Source: Luminiphilus sp. | GTDB taxonomy: Bacteria; Pseudomonadota; Gammaproteobacteria; Pseudomonadales; Halieaceae | DNA: 18,683 bases | Assembly (NCBI GenBank): GCA_024638905.1 | Contig: JAHEJH010000017.1 | Span: 1 to 18,683, forward strand | Direction: 5' to 3' | Position numbers and translations under genes: made by a program | Part shown: in pieces, positions 1 to 7,900 of the stretch | Position numbering within the stretch: the first letter of the stretch is position 1 | Layout of the letters: each line of letters opens with the position of its first letter | Notes under the pieces: model-generated | The model's database searches: none | Told to the model about the DNA's origin: nothing | Seen by the model: only the letters and a program-made list of their open reading frames with translations

Positions 1-389
1 AATCGCTGCTGGCCGCCATCGGCGCCACCACGACCATCCGAGGTGCGGTAGGTACCCGCACTGTGCCAGGCCATGCGGACAAAGAACGGACCGTAGTTCC
101 CGTAATCAGCAGGCCACCAAGGCTGCGAGGTGGTCAGCGTCTCGTTGATATCCGCCTTCAATGCCTCAAGATCCAACCGCGCGAACTCGGCCGCGTAGTC
201 AAAGTCTGCTCCCAGCGGATTTGTGCTGCGCTCGTTCTGACGCAAAGGCGTCAGATCCAGGCTGGCAGGCCACCAGGCCTGCGTGCTTTTGGGCGTGCTG
301 CGGGCCACCGAGTCAATCACAGGCAGGGCCACCAGGGCCGCCGCCAGTGCGGTGTGCACAGCCGCCGTCTTTAATAATGTTACTTTCAT
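1..389 (-). CDS. katG: Catalase-peroxidase KatG, N-terminal part, with signal peptide (partial, runs off the left edge)
   Basis: Haem enzyme that removes hydrogen peroxide by catalase and peroxidase activity. About 129 residues of the N-terminal domain are visible. Residues 1-30 look like a Sec signal peptide: lysines at 2 and 7, an Ala/Leu/Val-rich core, and a likely cleavage after Ser-Val-Ala near residue 29. The KatG landmarks follow: a WWP near 39, NPLGADFDY near 57, SQPWWPADYGNYG near 88, and RMAWHSAGTYR with Arg105, Trp108 and His109 matching the distal-pocket Arg102, Trp105 and His106 of E. coli KatG. The N-terminal CPFxH segment of cytoplasmic KatG is absent and replaced by the signal peptide, so this is probably a periplasmic enzyme like KatP. 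The ATG at 389-387 has GAGGA 7 nt upstream (397-401). Family assignment is near certain; periplasmic location is inferred. Confidence 0.95.
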   Translation of the reverse strand, partial: MKVTLLKTAAVHTALAAALVALPVIDSVARSTPKSTQAWWPASLDLTPLRQNERSTNPLGADFDYAAEFARLDLEALKADINETLTTSQPWWPADYGNYGPFFVRMAWHSAGTYRTSDGRGGADGGQQR

Positions 390-480
390 TGTGCTGTCCT
401 CATTAAAAAACAGTTACCCCACCCCACATTTACTCACCACACTCATGAATTGAAAAGATGATTGTTTAGATAAATTCGAT

Positions 481-505
481 CGCTTTTTTCGATGCACAAA
501 AAGCG
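481..505. repeat. Inverted repeat upstream of katG
   Basis: Perfect 8-bp arms CGCTTTTT (481-488) and AAAAAGCG (498-505) flank a 9-nt loop, in the AT-rich stretch about 90-115 bp upstream of the katG ATG. It could be part of the katG control region or a weak hairpin in the DUF885 transcript tail. There is no GC-rich stem followed by a T run, so it is not a typical intrinsic terminator. Confidence 0.45.
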
Positions 506-520
506 CGGCGCAGTGAGTAC

Positions 521-560
521 CAGCCGCTTCATGGCAGAGCCAGCCGCCGCATGGCAGAGA
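521..560. repeat. 20-bp tandem direct repeat, two copies
   Basis: Two adjacent 20-base units (521-540 and 541-560) match at 17 of 20 positions; both start CAGCCGC and carry ATGGCAGAG. They lie between the DUF885 gene and katG, about 135-170 bp upstream of the katG start. Function unknown. It could be a binding-site pair for a regulator, a decayed coding remnant, or a simple duplication. Confidence 0.75.
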
Positions 561-619
561 GAGCCCCGTTTGGGTTGGACTGCGGATTGAGTCCGGCGTG
601 TGGTCAGTCCCGCCAGCGA

Positions 620-653
620 CAGCGGAGACTCAGCGACTCGCGAGTGTCCGCTG
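620..653 (-). other. Hairpin overlapping the 3' end of the DUF885 gene
   Basis: Outer arms CAGCGGA (620-626) and TCCGCTG (647-653) pair perfectly, with an inner ACTC/GAGT pair (628-631 and 642-645) after one mismatch. The stem overlaps the TGA at 632-630 and is not followed by a T run on the minus strand. It may be an mRNA 3'-end stem or a weak terminator. Confidence 0.35.
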
Positions 654-2513
654 AATTAAAGCCTGCACATGCGTCTCAAGCTGATCAAGCGGGACCGCAC
701 CCGAGCCGAGTATCGTGTCGTGGAAGGCGCGGATATCAAACGCCTCGCCCAGAGCGTCCTCGGCCATCTCGCGCAGTTCGACGATCCGCAATTTACCGAT
801 CATGTAGGCGGTCGCCTGTCCGGGCATCGCAATGTACCGCTCGATCGCTCGCTGGCAGTCATACTCGGCATTGGGCGTGTTGGCTACAAGATAGGCCACC
901 GCTTGCTCCCGGGTCCATTGCTTGTGATGCAGGCCGGTATCGACCACCAGACGCGCGGCTCGCCACAACTCCATCGCGAGTCGGCCAAAGTTGGAATAAG
1001 GGTCCTGATAAAAACCCATTTCCTTCGCTAAATACTCCGAGTACAAGCCCCACCCTTCGCTGAAGGCAGTAAAGCGGGTGTGGCGCTGGAAATCCGGGAC
1101 ATCGCCCAGCTCTGCTGCGATCGACAGCTGCAGGTGGTGTCCCGGTAACCCCTCGTGAAACGCCAGCGCTTCTAGGTCAGTAGTCGGCATGGAGTTCATG
1201 TCGTAGAGGTTGGCGTAGTAGATGCCCGGACGAGACCTATCGGGCGGGGGGCTCTGGTAAAACGCTTTTCCCGCAGACTGTTCGCGGTAGGCTTCGACTC
1301 GTTTGACGATCAAGTCCGATTGCGGCAGCAAACCAAAATAGTCGGGCAGCCGCTCCGCCATCCTGTCGATCGCGGTGCGGGCAGCGTCGAGGTATGCCAA
1401 CCGTCCCGCTTCTGTATTGTCGTAACGCAGAGACTCGTCATTGCGGACCTGGTCAAGAAAAGCAGATAGCTCGCCCTCTTCACCCAGTTCAGCCATGACA
1501 GAACGCATCTCCCGATGTAACCGCTCTACATTGACAAGCCCGGCTTGATGAATCGCTTCGGGAGTGAGATTGGTGGTCGTGAAATCCCGCAAGCGGTTGG
1601 CGTAAAAAGCGTCGCCATTGGGGAATCGCCACACCCCGTCTTCTTTGGGCGCCACTGTGTGTTGAGATTGAACGGCCGCAATCAGGCGCTCGTAGGCAGG
1701 CTTCACCGCGGTCAACATGGCCTCTCGCGCGGCCTCTCGCAACTGTTCCGCAATGGCGGGCTCCACCTTGAGCGCGGCCAATTTTTCATTGAAATCGGCC
1801 CAGATGACGGAGGGCGAGCCTGATTGATCAAAAGGTGCGCCGACCAGCACATTGCCAGCAGACGCTACAATTTGCGGAATCATCCAATCGACTAGATACA
1901 AACCTTTATCCATTCGGATCTGGATCTGCTCGATCACGCCATCAAAATAGTCGGGCAGGTTGTTCAGCCTGGCGATGTAGTCCTCGGCATCCTGTTCTGA
2001 ATCAATCGTGTGCACATTGACCAGCAGGCTGATTGGGCTGGTGTGCGGGCCCCGGAACTGATGGATCACATAGCGATGGTGCCGAAATGCTGCGCCAGCC
2101 AGCGTACGCTCCAGGTCGAGCCGATAGAGCCGGTAGGAAAGCTGCCGCGCAGGCGACAGTTCGCTGGTGTCGATACCTTCGAGAAATGCCAGACGTTGCC
2201 GGGTCAACTCAAGTGACTCGAGCTGGAAGGATTCGGAGACGTCGTTCCACTGATCCTGCTGATCTTTGATGCCGAGGTAGCTGGCGCTGGCCGGGTATCG
2301 GGCCAGATCAGCCTCCCAGGTCGCCGCAAAAAATGCCTCCAGTCGCTGCTGCTCGGCGGATATCGGTGGCGCGTTAACAACCGGCGACACGGGTTCGTCT
2401 GCGGTCTTGCCACAGGACACCAGCATCATTGCCACAAGCAGCCACAGTGCGCGATAGGCAGAGTCAGTTCTCATTACAAACGATTGCAATCTTCCTTGAT
2501 ACAAACGAAACAT
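630..2513 (-). CDS. DUF885 family lipoprotein, putative metallopeptidase
   Basis: About 627 residues from the ATG at 2513. A lipoprotein signal ends in LVSC, with the lipidated Cys at residue 34. The rest is one long DUF885 domain (about 60-620) carrying HEGLPGHH near 453-460, EGWGLYSEYL near 486-495 and YMIGKLRI near 570, which are hallmark segments of this family. The His/Glu cluster resembles a stretched HExxH zinc site, so a peptidase role at the outer or inner membrane is plausible, but the substrate is unknown. Start choice: the ATG at 2513 has GAGGAA 7 nt upstream. The ATG at 2474 would give a more classical short lipoprotein signal (Cys21) but has a poorly spaced ribosome site. A further in-frame ATG at 2636 is unlikely. 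It lies upstream of katG on the same strand, 240 bp away, and diverges from imuB. Confidence 0.85.
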   Translation of the reverse strand: MFRLYQGRLQSFVMRTDSAYRALWLLVAMMLVSCGKTADEPVSPVVNAPPISAEQQRLEAFFAATWEADLARYPASASYLGIKDQQDQWNDVSESFQLESLELTRQRLAFLEGIDTSELSPARQLSYRLYRLDLERTLAGAAFRHHRYVIHQFRGPHTSPISLLVNVHTIDSEQDAEDYIARLNNLPDYFDGVIEQIQIRMDKGLYLVDWMIPQIVASAGNVLVGAPFDQSGSPSVIWADFNEKLAALKVEPAIAEQLREAAREAMLTAVKPAYERLIAAVQSQHTVAPKEDGVWRFPNGDAFYANRLRDFTTTNLTPEAIHQAGLVNVERLHREMRSVMAELGEEGELSAFLDQVRNDESLRYDNTEAGRLAYLDAARTAIDRMAERLPDYFGLLPQSDLIVKRVEAYREQSAGKAFYQSPPPDRSRPGIYYANLYDMNSMPTTDLEALAFHEGLPGHHLQLSIAAELGDVPDFQRHTRFTAFSEGWGLYSEYLAKEMGFYQDPYSNFGRLAMELWRAARLVVDTGLHHKQWTREQAVAYLVANTPNAEYDCQRAIERYIAMPGQATAYMIGKLRIVELREMAEDALGEAFDIRAFHDTILGSGAVPLDQLETHVQALIQRTLASR

Positions 2514-2520
2514 GGGGGCG

Positions 2521-2526
2521 TTCCTC
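2521..2526 (-). promoter_or_regulatory. Ribosome binding site deciding the DUF885 start
   Basis: GAGGAA on the minus strand, 7 nt before the ATG at 2513-2511. It favours this start over the ATGs at 2474 and 2636. Confidence 0.5.
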
Positions 2527-2655
2527 ATAAAGAAAGTGTGAGCCTCACAAAACGAGACCAGCGAAATGGACGGGCTTTGAGGACCGTCAGGGCGACGTAT
2601 TGTCACAGAATTCATCCGCCTCGGGGATACTCCCAAACGGGGGGTTCATGGATTC

Positions 2656-2685
2656 CATAGTACTGTATAAAAATACAGTACTATG
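2656..2685. repeat. 30-bp perfect palindrome around the imuB LexA box
   Basis: Two 13-bp arms (2656-2668 and 2673-2685) are exact reverse complements around a 4-base A core. The LexA box sits in its centre, and the palindrome extends 7 bp past it on each side. The right arm ends in ATG at 2683-2685. Confidence 0.95.
2663..2678 (+). promoter_or_regulatory. LexA box (SOS operator) of imuB
   Basis: CTGTATAAAAATACAG matches the gammaproteobacterial LexA consensus CTGT-N8-ACAG with an AT-rich core. It ends 12 nt before the imuB ATG. A TATAAA inside it (2666-2671) could act as the -10 element, which would put RNA polymerase and LexA on the same bases. SOS induction of imuB follows from established knowledge of this gene family. 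Confidence 0.93.
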
Positions 2686-2690
2686 GCGTA

Positions 2691-4205
2691 ATGTCGCTCT
2701 GGCTCTGTCTTCGTTTTGATTTATTGCCGCTGGAAGCCCTGCTGAAACAGCATGGCTATGCGAGTGATACAGCAACGATTGTTGTCGCCCAACGACGCGT
2801 ACTGGTCTGCGACGAATCGGCCAGCCTCGCCGGCGTGATGCCGGCACACACAGTCAGTACGGCACAGGCGCTACTTGCTCACACCAAGCACCGCTTACTG
2901 GAACGAGCCCCGGAATCAGAAGATACCCTGCTCGAGCAACTCACGACCTGGGCCTATGGCTTGTCACCGCATCTGGAGCGCTGGCGAGACAATGCCCTGG
3001 CAATCGAAATCGGTAGCTGTCTGCGCCTGCACCGGGGTCTTGGACCGCTTCTGGAGCGAATCGATACGGAAATGAGCCTGCGCGGACTGACTGTCAGTGT
3101 GGGTATCGCTGAGACCCGTGACGCCGCCTGGCTACTGAGTCATGCTGAGGGCGATAGCGCCCGTCACCCCGAACGACCCCTCACAGAGCGCTTGGCGCCT
3201 TTGCCGCTACAGCTGATTCAGGCCGACTTCCCCAAAATCATCAAACGGCTTGGGCACTCTGGCATACAGCGATTCGGACAGTTACTGGATATCCCGCTCC
3301 CCGCGCTCGGCAAACGGTGCGGTGAACCCTTTTTGAGCTGGCTGAATCAGGTGCAAGGTCGTCAACAGGAACCGGCTGTGACTTATCAGCCACCCGAGCG
3401 CTTTGAGGATACGCTGTGGTTCGGCTTTGACATCCAGAACCGACAGGAGCTGCACCCCGCCATGCAGCGCTTGCTGGCGCACTTCTGTCAATTTCTGGTG
3501 AACACACAACTCGGCACTGCCGCTATTGAGTGGCGCTATTTGCGGCCACAGCACTTAATACAAACACCGCCTCCATCACGAAAAAGGCAAAAAGGCAGGC
3601 CCGCGTCACTGCGAGATTCACAACCAGAGGTCACTGCTTTCAAGGTGTTTTCCGACATCGCACAACACAATGCGAAGCTCTGGTTCGAGCTTTCTTGTTT
3701 ACAACTGGACACGTGGTCACTGCCCGAGAATATCGAAGGGATCTCACTGGTCGTGGATCAACTTCAGGAGGCGGCTGTCGCGCCGCAGGATTTATTTCAT
3801 ACCGGGGTCACGACGGCATCACGGCATGAGCTGGTTGACCGCCTGCGCAGTAGGCTGGGATTACAGGCTGTCGGCTATCTCGATTGCCGTTATGAGCACC
3901 TCCCGGAAAATGCCGTATTGGAGACGCATACGCTGAGCACCCGGGAAGACCGTAATAGCGACGCTTTAGGGCAGCGCCCATTCTGGTTGTTACCCACACC
4001 ACAACCCATTCATCAAGATACCGAGCGGCTGTACTGGAATGGACCGCTCGACGTCCTCCATGGTCCGGAGCGGATTGAGGACCAGTGGTGGACTACCCCT
4101 GTCAGCCGGGATTACTACATCGCCCAGACACGCCAGAAACAACCCGTCTGGATCTATCAGGACCGGCACAATCGCCGCTGGTATCTACATGGGCTTTTTG
4201 CCTAA
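2691..4205 (+). CDS. imuB: ImuB, inactive Y-family DNA polymerase homologue
   Basis: A 504-residue protein of the ImuB/DnaE2 mutagenesis system, which acts in SOS-induced translesion synthesis. ImuB is thought to recruit DnaE2 to the beta clamp rather than to polymerise. The N-terminus (LWLCLRFDLLPLEAL) aligns with the first Y-family motif, but the first catalytic Asp position appears to be Arg8, and the SIDE-type acidic pair is replaced by the segment around 104-113 (AIEIGSCLRL). Palm, finger and little-finger regions span about 1-290. A possible clamp-binding stretch is QDLF at 366-369. The C-terminus (SRDYYIAQ near 472, ending YLHGLFA) is typical of ImuB. The start is fixed because conservation begins within the first few residues. 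There is no Shine-Dalgarno. No imuA precedes it, and dnaE2 follows only after the oppositely oriented blc. Confidence 0.93.
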   Translation: MSLWLCLRFDLLPLEALLKQHGYASDTATIVVAQRRVLVCDESASLAGVMPAHTVSTAQALLAHTKHRLLERAPESEDTLLEQLTTWAYGLSPHLERWRDNALAIEIGSCLRLHRGLGPLLERIDTEMSLRGLTVSVGIAETRDAAWLLSHAEGDSARHPERPLTERLAPLPLQLIQADFPKIIKRLGHSGIQRFGQLLDIPLPALGKRCGEPFLSWLNQVQGRQQEPAVTYQPPERFEDTLWFGFDIQNRQELHPAMQRLLAHFCQFLVNTQLGTAAIEWRYLRPQHLIQTPPPSRKRQKGRPASLRDSQPEVTAFKVFSDIAQHNAKLWFELSCLQLDTWSLPENIEGISLVVDQLQEAAVAPQDLFHTGVTTASRHELVDRLRSRLGLQAVGYLDCRYEHLPENAVLETHTLSTREDRNSDALGQRPFWLLPTPQPIHQDTERLYWNGPLDVLHGPERIEDQWWTTPVSRDYYIAQTRQKQPVWIYQDRHNRRWYLHGLFA

Positions 4206-4296
4206 CGCCGGCGCGCTTTACTGTCGCATGCAGCCGAAAGTGCTGACTTCAGCGGCCCTCGTCACGACGTTCTATTACCGCCTGACGATCAGCTCT

Positions 4297-4854
4297 CTAT
4301 CGGCTCGCTACATCCTCGGAGGCATTATCCAGCCAGATGAGCTCATCCGGATCGAAGCCGAGCTCGGTGATGCGCTGTAAAAACTGCGCTCGTAACGCTT
4401 CGTTGACCTGGGGCGTTCGCGCGAGAAACCACAAATAACTGCGGTTGAAACCCGAGACAAAGGCGTAGTCGTAGTCCTCACCCAGTTCAAAGACCACGTA
4501 GCTACCATAGAAGGGCCCGAAGAAAGACACCTTCAGGTGCGCGATGTCGGGAGATTGCACAAAGCGTGCAACGCCTTCCGCCTCGCGCCACTCGCCTTCC
4601 TCTTGATCGAATCCACGATTCAACACCGCAATGCTGCCGTCGGGGTTCACGTCATAAGTTGCGCTGACTTCGCTCAGACCATGCTCAAAACTGTGGTCCA
4701 GCCGAGCAATTTCGTACCAGGTACCGAGATAACGGTTTTGATCAAACCCGGTAACAGGATCAACCCCCTCAGGTACACCAGTACAAGCCAGCAACCATAA
4801 AGAGAGCACGCCAATCAGGACATATTGGCCGCGGCGTCGGTCAATGACTTTCAT
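4297..4854 (-). CDS. blc: Outer-membrane lipoprotein lipocalin Blc
   Basis: A 185-residue bacterial lipocalin. The lipoprotein signal (LWLLAC) puts the lipidated Cys at residue 24, without Asp at +2, consistent with outer-membrane sorting. The lipocalin signature follows as GTWYEIARLDHSFE near 44-57, then SATYDVNPDGSI, KVSFFGPFYGSY and the C-terminal FVSGFNRSYLWFLARTP strand, as in E. coli Blc. The family binds lysophospholipids or fatty acids in membrane maintenance. An ATG 13 codons upstream (4893) is in frame, but the ATG at 4854 has AGGAG 6 nt upstream and begins a clean signal peptide, so I chose it. It is convergent with imuB and divergent from dnaE2, so it splits the two SOS genes. Whether SOS affects it is unknown; the dnaE2 LexA box is about 115 bp upstream of its start. 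Confidence 0.95.
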   Translation of the reverse strand: MKVIDRRRGQYVLIGVLSLWLLACTGVPEGVDPVTGFDQNRYLGTWYEIARLDHSFEHGLSEVSATYDVNPDGSIAVLNRGFDQEEGEWREAEGVARFVQSPDIAHLKVSFFGPFYGSYVVFELGEDYDYAFVSGFNRSYLWFLARTPQVNEALRAQFLQRITELGFDPDELIWLDNASEDVASR

Positions 4855-4860
4855 GCTCCA

Positions 4861-4865
4861 CTCCT
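4861..4865 (-). promoter_or_regulatory. Ribosome binding site deciding the blc start
   Basis: AGGAG on the minus strand, 6 nt before the ATG at 4854-4852. It supports the shorter start with the lipoprotein signal. Confidence 0.75.
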
Positions 4866-4938
4866 GTGTCTGCTCACCTTCTGCTCGCTCCATCAGCGGC
4901 GCCTAGAAAAAATAGTCTACGCTATTTCACCGCGACGC

Positions 4939-4968
4939 TTTTCAGGGCAGCCCGCACACCGTTAGAAT
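4939..4968 (+). promoter_or_regulatory. Candidate dnaE2 promoter
   Basis: TTTTCA (4939-4944) and TAGAAT (4963-4968) are spaced by 18 bp and could be -35 and -10 elements, placing the start of transcription inside the LexA box. An alternative -10 is TATACA inside the LexA box (4979-4984), which would give an almost leaderless mRNA. Sequence alone does not decide. Confidence 0.35.
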
Positions 4969-4969
4969 A

Positions 4970-4985
4970 CTGTTTATTTATACAG
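4970..4985 (+). promoter_or_regulatory. LexA box (SOS operator) of dnaE2
   Basis: CTGTTTATTTATACAG matches CTGT-N8-ACAG; the dyad extends outward as AATA/TATT. It ends only 8 nt before the GTG start of dnaE2, so LexA binding would cover the transcription and translation start region. Confidence 0.93.
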
Positions 4986-4993
4986 TATTTATT

Positions 4994-7900
4994 GTGTACG
5001 CCGAACTGCATTGCCTGACCCACTACAGCTTTTTACGCGGCGCCTCGGCACCTGAGGAACTCGTCGGCCGCGCAGCCAGCTGTGGCTATCACGCACTGGC
5101 CATTACCGACGAGTGCTCGCTGGCAGGGGTTGTTAAGGCACACGTCGCCGCTAAAGAGCTGGGGCTTAAGCTGATTGTAGGTAGCGAATTCACCCTGACC
5201 GAAGGTATTCGCCTGATTGCACTGGTCCCCAGCCGCGAGGCATATGGGGAACTCTCCGGGCTCATCAGTCGCGCGCGCCGCCGCAGCGGAAAAGGGAAAT
5301 ATCGCGTGCATCTGCGCGACGTGATCTTTCACCTCAAACGCTGCCTGCTCATCCTGTTGCCGGATGACACCGACAAGCAGGCCGTTCATCTCCAGCAACT
5401 GGCAAGGCGGTGCAAAGGGCGGGTCTGGATCGGTATCAGCAGGTTGCTGGGGAATGATGAATGGCGCCGCTTCAAACACCGCTATCACATAGCACAAAAC
5501 CTTCAGGTACCGATGGTGGCCTGTGGCGAAGTGCAAATGCACAGCGCCAAACGCAAGGCGCTACATGATGTGCTGACGGCGATCAGACTCCAGACTCCAG
5601 TACAGCAACTGGGACACCGCCGGCTGATCAATAGCCAGCAGCATCTGCGCACACTGGATACCTTGCACTCGCTCTACCCCGAAACACTCATCAGCGAGAC
5701 GCGTGATATCGCTGACCGCTGCCAGTTCAGTCTTGATGAGCTGCGCTATGAGTATCCGGAAGAGGTCGTACCGTCACACCACACTGCCAACAGTTATCTG
5801 CGACAGGAAGTCGCGGCCGGCGCCAGATTGCGCTGGCCAGAGGGCGTGCCGGAGGGCATCCAGACGCGCATCCATCAGGAACTCGATCTGATTAGCGAGC
5901 TGTCGTACGAGTACTACTTTTTGACCGTCTACGACATTGTCCAGTTTGCCAAGTCTCGTCATATCCTCTGTCAGGGCAGAGGCTCTGCTGCCAACTCCGT
6001 CGTGTGCTACTGCCTGCACATCACCGAAGTCTCCCCGGAGCAGGTCTCGCTGCTATTCGAGCGATTTATCTCGCGGGAGCGGGATGAACCACCTGATATT
6101 GATGTGGACTTCGAGCATGAACGGCGCGAGGAAGTGATTCAGTACATCTATGAAAAGTACAGCCGTCGCCGCGCGGCGCTGGCCGCAACGGTGATCACCT
6201 ACCGGTCGCGCAGCGCGGTCCGGGATGTCGGCAAAGCCATGGGATTTGATGCCAGCTTTATCGATGAACTGGCGAGCTCTCTGGCCTGGTGGAATCGGGA
6301 GCGAGAACTGACCAACCGCTTTCAACAACAGGGCCTGGCACGCTCTGAACAACTGGCAGACCACTTTATGACTAGGGTTCAGGAAATTCTGGGCTTCCCG
6401 CGCCATCTCTCCCAGCATGTGGGTGGATTTGTCATCAGCCGTGGGCCGATTTCGAATCTGGTACCCGTTGAAAATGCCAGCATGCCTGACCGCACGGTTA
6501 TCCAGTGGGATAAAGAAGATATCGAGGCGTTGGGGCTATTGAAGGTCGATATTCTCGCCCTCGGCATGCTCTCAGCCATTCGCAAAAGCCTCGACATGAT
6601 CAGCCGGGATCATCCTGATATCCGCCGCATACAGGATATTCCCAAAGAAGATGCCGCCACCTACAGAATGCTGCAAAAGGCCGACTCTCTCGGTGTGTTT
6701 CAGATCGAGTCGCGCGCGCAAATGTCGATGCTGCCACGACTGAAACCCGCCTGCTTTTACGACCTGGTGATCGAGATCGCCATCGTTCGGCCCGGCCCGA
6801 TTCAGGGCGATATGGTGCACCCCTACCTGCGCCGCAAGGCCGGACTGGAAGCGATCAGCTACCCCAACAAGGACATTGAGTCGGTCCTGTCGCGCACATT
6901 GGGTGTGCCGATTTTTCAGGAACAGGTGATTCGTCTGGCCATGGTGGCTGCAGGGTTCACCGGAGGGGAAGCCGATGCTCTGAGACGCGCCATCAGCAAC
7001 TGGGGCAAAAACAGTAAGCTCCTCACCTTCGAGCAAAAGCTCAAGCAAGGCATGATCAATAAGGGCTACACCGCAGATTTTGCAGATCGGTTGTTCAATC
7101 AGATCAAAGGATTTGGCGGTTATGGCTTTCCAGAGTCGCACTCGGCGAGCTTTGCCCTGCTCGCCTATGTCTCTGCCTGGCTCAAATGCCATCACGCCTC
7201 CGCTTTCTATGTCGGGCTGCTCAACAGCCAGCCAATGGGCTTTTATTCGCCATCACAACTGATACAGGATGCGCGACGACATCACATCATGGTCTTACCC
7301 GTCGATGTGAATCACAGCAGTTGGGACCATCAGATCCTGTCTTCAGCGGACCAGCAGCAACCACCCATCAGACTGGGATTGAGGCTGATCAAAGGGCTGA
7401 GTGAGGCAGCAGGCCAGCGTGTTCACGCGGCACAGCGTCTGCGCCCCTTTGCCAACGTCGCTGATCTGCGCCAACGTGCCTGCCTCGATCGCGGCGACAT
7501 GGAAGCGCTCGCCGCCGCTGATGCACTCTCGGGTATCAGTGGCAATCGTTATCAATCCCACTGGCAAACGATGGCGCTGGAAGATCATCGCCCGTTACTG
7601 CCGCATGACAGTGCAACACAGCGCTCTCAGGATGATGTAGCCGTCACCGCAGCACCCACGCTTCCCGAGGACGTCGTCGCTGATTATCAAAGCACCGGAC
7701 TGACCCTCAGGTCACATCCCCTGTCCTTGCTGCGCCACCAACCCCCCTTTGACCGATGCCGGCGGCAAACGGAGCTTGAGACGCTGGGTAATCATCGCTT
7801 TGTACGAGTAGCCGGGCTGGTCACCTGCCGACAACGTCCGGGCACCGCTTCAGGCGTGGTGTTTCTGACTCTGGAAGATGAGACAGGCAATATCAACGTG

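Noticed and set aside
440..480. Possible OxyR site upstream of katG
   Set aside because: One half-site matches about 7 of 10 consensus positions, but the second half at the required spacing does not match.
551..1063. Plus-strand frames over the DUF885 3' end
   Set aside because: Low-complexity Arg/Ser/Pro-rich translation opposite a conserved protein.
4227..4256. Imperfect hairpin in the imuB-blc convergent gap
   Set aside because: Short, bulged arms around a GCTG loop and no T tract on either side.
4039..4380. 113-codon plus-strand frame bridging the imuB end and the blc end
   Set aside because: Overlaps both real genes in other frames and has no ribosome site or similarity I recognise.
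6572..7195. Open frames on the minus strand inside dnaE2 (also 5033-5542 and 6053-6418)
   Set aside because: They lie wholly within dnaE2 and look like compositional shadows of its codons.
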